Source: Streptomyces sp. GKU 895 (lineage in GTDB: Bacteria > Actinomycetota > Actinomycetes > Streptomycetales > Streptomycetaceae). From it: a DNA stretch of 52,917 bases. The position numbers and the translations under genes are program-made. The stretch is from positions 1-52,917 of the forward strand of contig MWJO01000056.1 in NCBI GenBank assembly GCA_002027195.1, in the 5' to 3' direction. The notes under the pieces are model-generated. The model searched no databases. It was not told the origin of the DNA and saw only the letters and a list, made by a program, of their open reading frames with translations. Positions 26,598 to 33,951 of the stretch are shown here, piece by piece. Position 1 is the stretch's first letter; each line of letters starts with the position of its first letter.

Positions 26598-27725
26598 TCA
26601 GAGCCAGCCGTTGCGCTTCAGGGTGCGGTGGATGCCGAGGCAGATCACGCCGGTGATCATCATGATCACGGGGTAGCCGTACTTCCAGTGCGTCTCGGGC
26701 ATGTAGTCGAAGTTCATGCCGTACACGCCGCACACCATCGTCGGTACGGCGATGATGGCCGCCCACGAGGTGATCTTCCGCATGTCCTCGTTCTGCGCGA
26801 CGGACGCCTGCGCGAGGTTGGCCTGGAGGATCGAGTTGAGGAGCTCGTCGAAGCCGATGACCTGCTCCTGCACGCGGGCGAGGTGGTCGGCGACGTCCCG
26901 GAAGTACTTCTGGATGTCGGGGTCGATCAGCCGCATCGGCCGCTCGCTCAGCAGCTGCATGGGCCGCAGCAGCGGCGACACCGCCCGCTTGAACTCCAGC
27001 ACCTCACGCTTGAGCTGGTAGATCCGGCCGGCGTCCGAACCGCGCGGGGAGCCCTTGCGGCCCGGCGAGAAGACGTCCGTCTCGACCTCGTCGATGTCGT
27101 CCTGCACGGCGTCGGCGACCGCGATGTAGCCGTCGACGACATGGTCGGCGATCGCGTGCAGCACTGCCGAGGGGCCCTTGGCGAGCAGCTCCGGGTCGTC
27201 CTGGAGGCGGTGGCGCAGCGCCCGGAGCGAGCCCTGGCCGCCGTGCCGGACGGTGATGAAGAAGTCCCGTCCGGTGAAGCACATGACCTCGCCGGTCTCG
27301 ACGACCTCGCTGTTGGCGGTGAGGCGGTCGTGCTCGACGTAGTGGATGGTCTTGAAGACGGTGAACAGGGAGTCGTCGTAGCGCTCCAGCTTCGGCCGCT
27401 GGTGCGCCTGGACGGCGTCCTCGACGGCCAGCGGGTGCAGTCCGAACTCGCTCGCGATACCGGCGAATTCGGCCTGGGTCGGCTCGTGCAGACCGATCCA
27501 GACGAAGCCGCCGTCGCGGCGCACCTGACGCATCGCCTCGTGCGGCGTCAGCGGCAGGGGTGTCTCGACGCGGGCGCCGTCGCGGTAGACGGCGCAGTCG
27601 ACGACGGCCGAGGGGGTGCCGGGGTCGCGGGTGGTGTCGTACGCCCCGCTGTCCATGCGCACGCTCTTGCGGAGCGAGGGACGGGACGGGCGGACGACGG
27701 CGCGCAGGTCGCGGATCATCGACAT
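26598..27725 (-). CDS. corA: CorA-family magnesium/cobalt channel
   Basis: A 375-residue channel subunit. The large cytoplasmic domain (VWIGLHEPTQAEFAGIASEFGLHPLAVEDA) is followed by a long stalk helix and two C-terminal membrane helices with the selectivity signature YGMNF (about residues 335-339). ATG 27725 with AAGGAG eight bases upstream decides the start over an in-frame ATG eight codons earlier. It is preceded by an unusually long, structured upstream region with a possible mini-ORF. Its neighbours MgtE_N/CBS and DUF1003 fit divalent-cation homeostasis. Confidence 0.93.
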   Translation of the reverse strand: MSMIRDLRAVVRPSRPSLRKSVRMDSGAYDTTRDPGTPSAVVDCAVYRDGARVETPLPLTPHEAMRQVRRDGGFVWIGLHEPTQAEFAGIASEFGLHPLAVEDAVQAHQRPKLERYDDSLFTVFKTIHYVEHDRLTANSEVVETGEVMCFTGRDFFITVRHGGQGSLRALRHRLQDDPELLAKGPSAVLHAIADHVVDGYIAVADAVQDDIDEVETDVFSPGRKGSPRGSDAGRIYQLKREVLEFKRAVSPLLRPMQLLSERPMRLIDPDIQKYFRDVADHLARVQEQVIGFDELLNSILQANLAQASVAQNEDMRKITSWAAIIAVPTMVCGVYGMNFDYMPETHWKYGYPVIMMITGVICLGIHRTLKRNGWL

Positions 27726-27863
27726 GGCAGGCTCCTTCGCGACAGGCAACGAAAGGCCGCTTCAACGGGTGGAACTGCCCGGAATGAGGACGTCCTGACT
27801 GCGGATGTTTGGCACGTCCACAAAGCGGGGAGCACCGCACCATTGCGGGGGCAGGCTTCGTTG

Positions 27864-27898
27864 CTGATACAGATGCTGATTCGAATCAGACAGATCAG
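27864..27898. promoter_or_regulatory. CTGAT/ATCAG half-site array with a 14-bp palindrome upstream of corA
   Basis: The perfect palindrome CTGATTCGAATCAG (27876-27889) is flanked by CTGAT at 27864-27868 and ATCAG at 27894-27898, giving a nearly symmetric four-half-site array. It lies about 150 bases upstream of the corA start in a stretch of lower GC. It is a good operator candidate; the protein that would bind it is unknown. Confidence 0.5.
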
Positions 27899-27956
27899 GC
27901 AGATCGAGACGAAGTGCTCTTCCGATGAAGACGCGAGCGTGAAAGAGAGGCGGCGG

Positions 27957-28109
27957 TCAGCCGGAATCCGGATCAGCTACATCAGCGGGCGGAAGAGCGA
28001 GTGGTACTGCACGGGTGACTTCGATCCATGACAGCCCCACCTCCTCCGGCCGTCCCTCGTAAGGGACGTCCATTCCCCTTAGGGGAGTTCCCCCGTGGGG
28101 GATTTTCAT
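27957..28109 (-). CDS. Possible 50-codon mini-ORF in the corA leader
   Basis: ATG 28109 opens 50 codons (MKIPHGGTPLRGMDVPYEGR ... ADVADPDSG) ending at 27957, 232 bases ahead of corA on the same strand. It has eight prolines. Codon use is atypical for this genome, with AAA, CTA, TCA, GTA and CTT codons, and there is no clear Shine-Dalgarno sequence. It could be a leader peptide, since short Pro-containing leader ORFs control mgtA and corA in enterobacteria, or a chance ORF over structured RNA. Low confidence as a protein gene. Confidence 0.35.
   Translation of the reverse strand: MKIPHGGTPLRGMDVPYEGRPEEVGLSWIEVTRAVPLALPPADVADPDSG
28052..28106. promoter_or_regulatory. Three tandem short hairpins between corA and the SUFU gene
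   Basis: CGTCCCT-cgta-AGGGACG, TCCCCT-t-AGGGGA and TCCCCC-gt-GGGGGA follow one another within 55 bases, with TTTT after the third on the plus strand. On the minus strand they fall inside the possible corA leader mini-ORF. They may be a structured leader, a small RNA, or a processing site. Confidence 0.5.
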
Positions 28110-28263
28110 GGCGTCGGGACTCGATCGCGACTCCCCCAGTGCCTGAACGGCCTGGGTGGTACCCCCATCTGCGTGCTGCCCCGAACGACCGGGCAAGAGT
28201 ATCAGCCGCCTGAAGTGTCAAGGCGCTGCTTTGCCCGGTACTGACGAGTTCTATGCTCGCGGC

Positions 28264-28848
28264 ATGGCTGATGTTCTTCCTCTGGTCGAGGCCCGGTTGC
28301 GTACCGCGCTGGGCGAGCCGGACGCCCGCGCGGCGGTCACCTTCCTGGGCACGGACCGCATCGAGGTGCTCCGCTTCCACGAGGGCGACATCGTCCGCTA
28401 CGCCACGCTCGGCATGTCCGCGGCACCGATGGGCGACCCCACCGCGATGCTCGCCGACCCGGTCAAGGGCCCCCGCGCCGAGCTGTTCCTGTCGGTCCGC
28501 GCGGGCCTCGCCGACACCGACAAGGTGCTCCGCGCGCTCGCCGTCCTCGCCGCGTCGCCGCAGGTGGAGGGGGTGATCGTGGCCCCCGGTGCGTCCCTCG
28601 ACGTGGGTGGACCGCTGTGGCCCGGCGCCCCCTTCACCTCGGTCCTGGTGGCCGAACCGGGCGGTCTGGTCGAGGACCTGGAGCTGGACGAGCCCATGGA
28701 CCCGGTCCAGTTCCTGCCCCTGCTGCCGATGACCCCGAACGAGGCCGCCTGGAAGCGCGTGCACGGCGCCCAGGCCCTCCAGGAGCGCTGGCTGACGAAC
28801 GGAACGGACCTCAGGGACCCGTCCCGGAAGTCCGTCCCGCTGGAGTGA
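28264..28848 (+). CDS. Suppressor-of-fused (SUFU) domain protein
   Basis: A 194-residue protein, MADVLPLVEARLRTALGEPD, with ELFLSVRAGLADTDKVLRALAVLA, VAEPGGLVEDLEL and QFLPLLPMTPNEAAWKRVHG, the pattern of bacterial SUFU-domain proteins. Bacterial members are often linked to immunity or toxin contexts, but no toxin neighbour is seen and its role is unknown. ATG 28264 lies seven bases after a -10-like TATGCT (28252-28257), with TTGCCC at 28231 and no Shine-Dalgarno, so the mRNA may be leaderless. Confidence 0.85.
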   Translation: MADVLPLVEARLRTALGEPDARAAVTFLGTDRIEVLRFHEGDIVRYATLGMSAAPMGDPTAMLADPVKGPRAELFLSVRAGLADTDKVLRALAVLAASPQVEGVIVAPGASLDVGGPLWPGAPFTSVLVAEPGGLVEDLELDEPMDPVQFLPLLPMTPNEAAWKRVHGAQALQERWLTNGTDLRDPSRKSVPLE

Positions 28849-28889
28849 GCCGCGCGTGAGGAAGCTCACCAAGTGGTGGCCGGAAAGCG

Positions 28890-30113
28890 TCAGTTGACGA
28901 AGACCGCCACACCGTCCTCTGTGGCGTGCTTCGACTCCAGCTCTTCCACCTCATGAGTCAGCGCGTTCCGCCGTACGACGACCACGGCGGCGCCCACGAG
29001 CGCGGTGACCGCCGCCACCACGAACGGGATGTGGAGGTCGGTCCACTCCTCGATCCGCGGTGCGAAGTAGGGCGCCGCGGCGGCCGCGAACCAGCGCACG
29101 AAGTTGTAGCCGGCGCTGGCGACCGGACGCGGGGCGTCCGACACGCCCAGGGCCAACTCGGTGTAGACGGTGTTGTTCACGCCGATGAACGCGCCGGACA
29201 GGATCGTGCAGACGACCGCGGTGGTGTGACTGCCGTAGCCGAGGACCAGCACGTCCGCCGCGAGCAGCACCAGCGAGCCGCCGAGCACCTTCAGCGAACC
29301 GAACCGCGCCTGCAGCCGCGGGGCCACGATCACCGAGAAGACGGCGAGCAGCACACCCCAGGCGAAGAACACGGCACCCGACTTGTACGGCGTCATGTCC
29401 AGCACGAACGGGGTGAAGGCCAGCACGGTGAAGAACGTGTAGTTGTAGAAGAACGCCGAGGCGGCGGCGGAGGCGAGGCCCCCGTGGCCGAGCGCCTTGA
29501 GCGGGTCGAGCAGTGAGGTCTTCGCGGCCGGCCGGGGCTGCTCCTTCAGGAACACCGCGATCCACAGGAAGCCGACCGCCATCAGGAAGGCCGTGCCGAA
29601 GAACGGGTAGCGCCAGCTGGCGTCCCCGAGCAGCGCGCCCAGCAGCGGGCCGCAGGCCATGCCGAGGCCGAGCGCGGACTCGTACAGCAGGATCGCCGCG
29701 GCGCTTCCTCCGGCCGCCGCGCCGACGATCACCGCGAGCGCCGTCGAGACGAACAGGGCGTTGCCGAGCCCCCAGCCCGCCCGGAACCCGACGAGTTCGG
29801 CGACCGAGCCCGATGTCCCGGCGAGACCCGCGAAGACGACCACGAACGCGAGGCCGAGCAGCAGCGTCCTGCGGCCGCCGATCCGGCTGGAGACCCAGCC
29901 GGTGACCAGCATCGCGAACGCGGTGATCAGGAAGTACGAGGTGAAGAGCAGCGAGACCTGGCCGGCGGTGGCGTCGAGGCCCTGGGCGATGGACGGCAGG
30001 ATCGGGTCGACGAGCCCGATGCCCATGAAGGCGACGACGGAGGCGCCGGCCGTGGCCCAGACCGCCTTGGACTGTCGCAGGAGGCTGCTCGCTCCCGCGT
30101 CGAGGGCGTCCAT
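28890..30113 (-). CDS. MFS transporter (drug/metabolite exporter type)
   Basis: A 407-residue major facilitator with about twelve membrane helices. The DHA-type features are WATAGASVVAFMGIGLVDPILPSIA in helix 1 and the loop 2-3 motif GWVSSRIGGRRTLLLG. Helix 5 carries the antiporter-like ESALGLGMACGPLLGALLG. ATG 30113 has GGAAAGAGAG upstream and is preferred over an in-frame ATG 17 codons earlier that lies in the operator-like region. It is probably a proton-driven exporter. No regulator gene is adjacent, but the promoter region contains palindromes. Confidence 0.9.
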   Translation of the reverse strand: MDALDAGASSLLRQSKAVWATAGASVVAFMGIGLVDPILPSIAQGLDATAGQVSLLFTSYFLITAFAMLVTGWVSSRIGGRRTLLLGLAFVVVFAGLAGTSGSVAELVGFRAGWGLGNALFVSTALAVIVGAAAGGSAAAILLYESALGLGMACGPLLGALLGDASWRYPFFGTAFLMAVGFLWIAVFLKEQPRPAAKTSLLDPLKALGHGGLASAAASAFFYNYTFFTVLAFTPFVLDMTPYKSGAVFFAWGVLLAVFSVIVAPRLQARFGSLKVLGGSLVLLAADVLVLGYGSHTTAVVCTILSGAFIGVNNTVYTELALGVSDAPRPVASAGYNFVRWFAAAAAPYFAPRIEEWTDLHIPFVVAAVTALVGAAVVVVRRNALTHEVEELESKHATEDGVAVFVN

Positions 30114-30154
30114 GGTTTCTCTCTTTCCGGTGGGAACGGCTGTCGAGATGGTTG

Positions 30155-30186
30155 CTATATGCACATAGTAAGTTAGGGTGGCTAAT
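30155..30186. promoter_or_regulatory. Operator-like palindromes upstream of the MFS gene
   Basis: CTATaTGCAcATAG (30155-30168, one mismatched pair) is followed by TTAGggtggCTAA (30173-30185), inside an AT-rich patch that stands out in this genome. The second weakly resembles half of an iron box (TTAGG...CCTAA) but does not match it well. Likely regulator-binding sites for the exporter. Confidence 0.45.
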
Positions 30187-30283
30187 TAATGCAAGCTACA
30201 TCTACCTGCGTCCGGTGAACCATTCCGTCCGGACGGGTGATCGTCCTTGACGTGACGGGGCAGGGGTAGGACCGTGGGGCCCT

Positions 30284-30925
30284 ATGAGGGGCGAACCCAG
30301 TTGCCCGAAGTGTGGTGGCCGGGTCAGGGCTCCCGGACTCTTCGCCGATTCGTGGCAGTGCGACGTGCACGGGACCGTGCACCCGCTGCAGCCCGTGCTC
30401 CCGCCCAGCGTCGAGGCCCTCGGCGTCGTGGTGCATCGCACGCAGGTGCCGGTGTGGATGCCGTGGCCGCTGCCGGTCGGCTGGCTCTTCACGGGCGTCG
30501 GCAGTGCCGGTGACGACCGCAGTGGCGGACGTGCGACGGCTGTGGCCTGCTCGGGGCCCGGACCGCTCGGCGGTTTCGGCGAGCTGATCCTCGTCGCCGA
30601 GGAGCTCGGCGTCGGCCTCGGCGCGCGCTACGCGGGCATCGACGGGCCGGACCCGGGGCCGTACATGAGTGTCGAGAAGCCGGCCCAGGCCAAGGTGCTC
30701 GCGGCCGGCCGGCCGACCCCGCTGTGGCATGTCTCCGGTACGCCGGACGACCGGGCCGTGTTCGCGGGCGAGGCGCTCGGGCTGTGGCTGTGGGCGGTCG
30801 TGTGGCCCGAGCAGTCGGGGTTGCTGATGTACGACGAACTGGTGCTGACGGATCTGCGGGACGCGGGGGCCGAGGTGGAGCTGGTTCCCTGCGGGGCGTT
30901 GTCGCCGCGCTTGCTCAAGCCGTAG
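30284..30925 (+). CDS. Zinc-ribbon conserved protein (DUF6758-like)
   Basis: A 213-residue protein. The N terminus carries CPKCGGRVRAP and WQCDVHGTVHPL, a probable zinc ribbon of two Cys pairs/His. The remainder (VPVWMPWPLPVGWLFTGVG, YAGIDGPDPGPYMSVEKPAQ, LYDELVLTDLRDAG-like motifs) is well conserved in streptomycetes without known function. A copy of the dispersed repeat follows 50 bases after the stop. Confidence 0.8.
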   Translation: MRGEPSCPKCGGRVRAPGLFADSWQCDVHGTVHPLQPVLPPSVEALGVVVHRTQVPVWMPWPLPVGWLFTGVGSAGDDRSGGRATAVACSGPGPLGGFGELILVAEELGVGLGARYAGIDGPDPGPYMSVEKPAQAKVLAAGRPTPLWHVSGTPDDRAVFAGEALGLWLWAVVWPEQSGLLMYDELVLTDLRDAGAEVELVPCGALSPRLLKP

Positions 30926-30975
30926 CACCCACTGAGGTACCGGGAGTGCTTGAGGGGCGGCTGCGGGTTCGTCGG

Positions 30976-31004
30976 GGCTGGTCGCGCAGTTCCCCGCGCC
31001 CCTG
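30976..31004 (-). repeat. Dispersed Streptomyces repeat, copy 2
   Basis: On the minus strand this is identical over 29 bases to copy 1 at 4998-5026 (core GGGGCGCGGGGAACTGCGCG). It lies between the zinc-ribbon gene and the PHP gene, in the opposite orientation to both. Confidence 0.8.
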
Positions 31005-31115
31005 AGGTGCGCCTGTGTAAAGGTCACTCACAGGGTTCGGGTGTGACATCGGGCCTCAAAACCCGGTTATCCTTGAGCGTCCCCGTCCGTACCCTCACCG
31101 CCTGGAGTCCGCGTC

Positions 31116-31973
31116 GTGCGTATCGATCTGCACACCCACTCCACCGCGTCCGACGGTACGGACACCCCGGCCGAGCTGGTGCGCAACGCTGCCGCCGCCG
31201 GGCTGGACGTCGTCGCGCTGACCGATCACGACACCACGCGCGGCCACGCCGAGGCCGTCGCCGCGCTGCCCGAGGGGCTCACGCTCGTCACCGGGGCCGA
31301 GTTGTCCTGTCGTATCGACGGCGTCTCCATGCACCTGCTGGCCTACCTCTTCGACCCCGCGGAGCCGGAACTGCTCGCCGAGCGTGAGCTGGTGCGGGAC
31401 GACCGGGTGCCGCGGGCGCGCGGGATGGTCGCGAAGCTCCAGGCGCTGGGCGTGCCCGTGACCTGGGAGCAGGTCGCGCGGATCGCGGGCGACGGCTCGG
31501 TCGGCCGCCCGCATGTCGCGACCGCGCTCGTCGAGCTCGGTGTCGTACCGACCGTCAGCGACGCCTTCACCGAGGACTGGCTGGCCGACGGCGGCCGGGC
31601 CTACGTGGAGAAGCACGAGACCGACCCCTTCGAGGCGATCCGGCTGGTCAAGGCCGCCGGTGGGGTCACCGTCTTCGCCCACCCCGGCGCCCACAAGCGC
31701 GGCCGTACCGTCCCGGAGGCCGCCATCGCGAAGATGGCCACGGCCGGGCTCGACGGCATCGAGGTCGACCACATGGACCACGACCCGGAGACCCGGGACC
31801 GGCTGCGCGGGCTCGCCGCCGACCTGGGTCTGCTCGTCACCGGCTCCTCGGACTACCACGGCAGCCGCAAGACGGTGGCGCTCGGCGAGTTCCGGACCGA
31901 CCCCGAGGTGTACGGGGAGATCACCCGGCGGGCGACGGGCGCGTTCCCGGTGCCGGGGACCGGCGGGGCCTGA
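31116..31973 (+). CDS. PHP-domain phosphoesterase (YciV/TrpH type)
   Basis: A 285-residue PHP hydrolase. Metal-binding motifs are DLHTHSTASDG, LTDHDTTRGH, TGAELSCR, GRPHVATALVE, VFAHPG and SSDYHG. Relatives act as 3',5'-nucleoside bisphosphate phosphatase/5'-3' exoribonuclease (RNase AM) on short RNA and nucleotides. GTG 31116 begins directly at the first motif (MRIDLHTHS), as in the family. marC follows on the same strand after 56 bases. Confidence 0.92.
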   Translation: MRIDLHTHSTASDGTDTPAELVRNAAAAGLDVVALTDHDTTRGHAEAVAALPEGLTLVTGAELSCRIDGVSMHLLAYLFDPAEPELLAERELVRDDRVPRARGMVAKLQALGVPVTWEQVARIAGDGSVGRPHVATALVELGVVPTVSDAFTEDWLADGGRAYVEKHETDPFEAIRLVKAAGGVTVFAHPGAHKRGRTVPEAAIAKMATAGLDGIEVDHMDHDPETRDRLRGLAADLGLLVTGSSDYHGSRKTVALGEFRTDPEVYGEITRRATGAFPVPGTGGA

Positions 31974-32029
31974 GGGACCGCGCCGACGTTCGCCTGATCC
32001 ACCTTTCTTTCTTCTCGCAAGGCTCACCT

Positions 32030-32635
32030 GTGTTCGACGCTGCCGTTTTCGGCTCTCTCTTCCTGACCCTGTTCGTCATCATGGATCCCCCGGGGATCAC
32101 CCCGATCTTCCTCGCCCTGACCGCCGGCCGGCCCGGCAAGGTGCAGAAGCGGATGGCCTTCCAGGCCGTCTGCGTGGCGGGCGGGGTGATCGCCGTCTTC
32201 GGCCTCCTCGGCCACCAGATCCTCAACTATCTGCACGTCTCCGTGCCCGCCCTGATGATCGCGGGCGGACTACTGCTCCTGCTGATCGCGCTGGACCTGC
32301 TCACCGGCAAGACCGACGAGCCCAAGCAGACCAAGGACGTCAACGTCGCCCTGGTGCCGCTGGGCATGCCGCTGCTGGCCGGGCCGGGGGCGATCGTGTC
32401 CGTGATCCTGGCCGTGCAGAAGGCCGACAGTGTGGCCACGCAGGTGTCGGTGTGGGCGGCGATCCTCGCCATCCACGTCGTGCTGTGGCTGGTCATGCGG
32501 TACTCGCTGCTGATCATCCGGGTCATCAAGGACGGCGGTGTCGTCCTGGTGACCCGGCTCGCGGGGATGATGCTGTCGGCGATCGCCGTGCAGCAGATCA
32601 TCAACGGGGTCACGCAGGTGATCCGGGGGAGCTGA
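32030..32635 (+). CDS. MarC-family integral membrane protein
   Basis: A 201-residue protein with six membrane segments. It opens FGSLFLTLFVIMDPPGITPIF and contains VALVPLGMPLLAGPGAI, the paired MarC half-domain signatures. GTG start at 32030. Despite its name the family has no proven role in multiple antibiotic resistance. A strong terminator follows. Confidence 0.9.
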   Translation: MFDAAVFGSLFLTLFVIMDPPGITPIFLALTAGRPGKVQKRMAFQAVCVAGGVIAVFGLLGHQILNYLHVSVPALMIAGGLLLLLIALDLLTGKTDEPKQTKDVNVALVPLGMPLLAGPGAIVSVILAVQKADSVATQVSVWAAILAIHVVLWLVMRYSLLIIRVIKDGGVVLVTRLAGMMLSAIAVQQIINGVTQVIRGS

Positions 32636-32660
32636 GCCCGTACGGCTTCCCGGGAAGCAC

Positions 32661-32698
32661 AGAGCCCCCGCACGACATCGTTGCCGTGCGGGGGCTCT
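32661..32698. terminator. Bidirectional terminator after marC
   Basis: AGAGCCCCCGCACG pairs with CGTGCGGGGGCTCT around a ten-base loop, between convergent genes. Confidence 0.88.
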
Positions 32699-32709
32699 GA
32701 AGCTGGTTG

Positions 32710-32862
32710 TTATGAGGCCGAGGTGTCGGCCGGGCGAATCCAGAGGCGCTGTCCGATGGCGGCGGCCTGCTGAACGATCCGGTTGACGGAGGCGGCGTCC
32801 ACGACGGTGCTGTCCACGGGGGTACCGTCGACATCGTCGAGTCGCATGATTTCGAAGCGCAT
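32710..32862 (-). CDS. Small 50-residue conserved protein
   Basis: ATG 32862 has AGGGAGAA seven bases upstream. It opens 50 codons: MRFEIMRLDDVDGTPVDSTV, then DAASVNRIVQQAAAIGQRL, ending ADTSAS with TAA. Codon choice is typical of the genome and the product is acidic and probably folded, which supports a real gene. I recall near-identical small proteins in other streptomycetes but no function. Confidence 0.8.
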   Translation of the reverse strand: MRFEIMRLDDVDGTPVDSTVVDAASVNRIVQQAAAIGQRLWIRPADTSAS

Positions 32863-33020
32863 GGGCTTCTCCCTTCGTCTGGTCATCCTCCTGAGGAGAA
32901 CAGCTGCGTACGTCTGTATCCAACGGGCTGCGTGTTACAAACATTCCCTACGCTAAAGAAATTTTTCGAACGACTAACTACTGACCGGTAAGTGGTCTGT
33001 ATGAGACTGACCGGGACCGG

Positions 33021-33050
33021 TTGTGTTCGCAGCGTGACCGCCGGGACAAT
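33021..33050 (+). promoter_or_regulatory. Promoter of the NYN gene (probable leaderless transcript)
   Basis: TTGTGT at 33021-33026 and GACAAT at 33045-33050 are 18 bases apart. The ATG at 33058 lies at the expected transcription start, and no Shine-Dalgarno sequence precedes it. Confidence 0.5.
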
Positions 33051-33057
33051 GGTGGCG

Positions 33058-33951
33058 ATGAACGACGACCTCCAGGCGCTGGGCGCCCGCATCGACCGCA
33101 CGAACGAGCTGCTGCAGCGCATGCTCGCCGAGGTGGCGAAGACGCCCTCGACCCACGCGATCTTCGTCGACGCGGGGTATCTCTACGCGGCCGCGGGGCG
33201 CCTGGTCGCCGGGACGGAGGACCGCCGCTCCTTCGACATCGACACCGAGGGGCTCATCGAGGCGCTCATCGACCGGGCCCGTACGATCTTCGCGGACAGC
33301 AGACTGCTCCGGGTCTACTGGTACGACGGGGCCAGGCGCCGCATCCACACCGCCGAGCAGCAGTCGATCGCCGAACTCCCGGACGTCAAGGTGCGGTTGG
33401 GCAACCTCAACGCCAACAACCAGCAGAAGGGCGTCGACTCACTGATCCGCTCCGACCTGGAGTCCCTCGCCCGGCACCGCGCGATCAGCGACGCGGCCCT
33501 GCTCGGCGGCGACGAGGACCTGGTGTCGGCGGTGGAGGCGGCGCAGGGCTACGGCGCCCGCGTCCACCTCTGGGGCATCGAGGCCCCCGAGGGCCGCAAC
33601 CAGGCCGAGCCGCTGCTCTGGGAGGTCGACAGCCAGCGCGTCTTCGACCTGGACTTCTTCAAGCCGTACGTCGCCCGCCGCACGTCCGCCGCGTACGAGG
33701 CCTCGGTCAACCGGCCCGCCCGCGAGGACGTCCGCTTCGTCGGCGCCCAGATCGCGGCGAAGTGGCTGGCGGCACGCGGCCGGGACGCCCTGGTGGAGCT
33801 GCTGCCGGGCCACCCCTACCTGCCCGGGTCGGTCGACCAGGATCTGCTGGTGGAGGCGGAGGGGATGCTCCAGTACTCCCTGCGCGGCCAGGCGGACCTG
33901 AGGCGGGCGCTGCGGGACGGGTTCTGGGAGCACTTGCAGACGCAGTACTAG
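33058..33951 (+). CDS. NYN-domain (PIN-like) putative ribonuclease
   Basis: A 297-residue protein. The NYN/LabA-like fold has its first catalytic Asp in HAIFVDAGYLYAA (Asp38), then LLRVYWYDGARR, the Lys/Asp pattern QQKGVDSLIRSDL and the last acidic motif LLGGDEDLVSAVE. An approximately 110-residue C-terminal domain of unknown role follows. ATG 33058 (MNDDLQALGA) is placed by the promoter and by homologue starts; ATG 33049 is an alternative. Predicted metal-dependent RNA cleavage; target unknown. The stop overlaps that of the convergent hydrolase gene. Confidence 0.88.
   Translation: MNDDLQALGARIDRTNELLQRMLAEVAKTPSTHAIFVDAGYLYAAAGRLVAGTEDRRSFDIDTEGLIEALIDRARTIFADSRLLRVYWYDGARRRIHTAEQQSIAELPDVKVRLGNLNANNQQKGVDSLIRSDLESLARHRAISDAALLGGDEDLVSAVEAAQGYGARVHLWGIEAPEGRNQAEPLLWEVDSQRVFDLDFFKPYVARRTSAAYEASVNRPAREDVRFVGAQIAAKWLAARGRDALVELLPGHPYLPGSVDQDLLVEAEGMLQYSLRGQADLRRALRDGFWEHLQTQY

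Noticed and set aside
28196..28221. A strong promoter TTGACA/TACTCT firing towards corA
   Set aside because: The 14-base spacer is too short for a confident call; kept only as part of a hypothesis.
27726..28225. An M-box magnesium riboswitch ahead of corA
   Set aside because: No recognisable M-box core; only generic hairpins and a mini-ORF are visible.
30172..30190. An iron box (DtxR/IdeR site) at the MFS promoter
   Set aside because: Only the TTAGG/CTAA ends agree; the 19-base consensus is not met in the centre.
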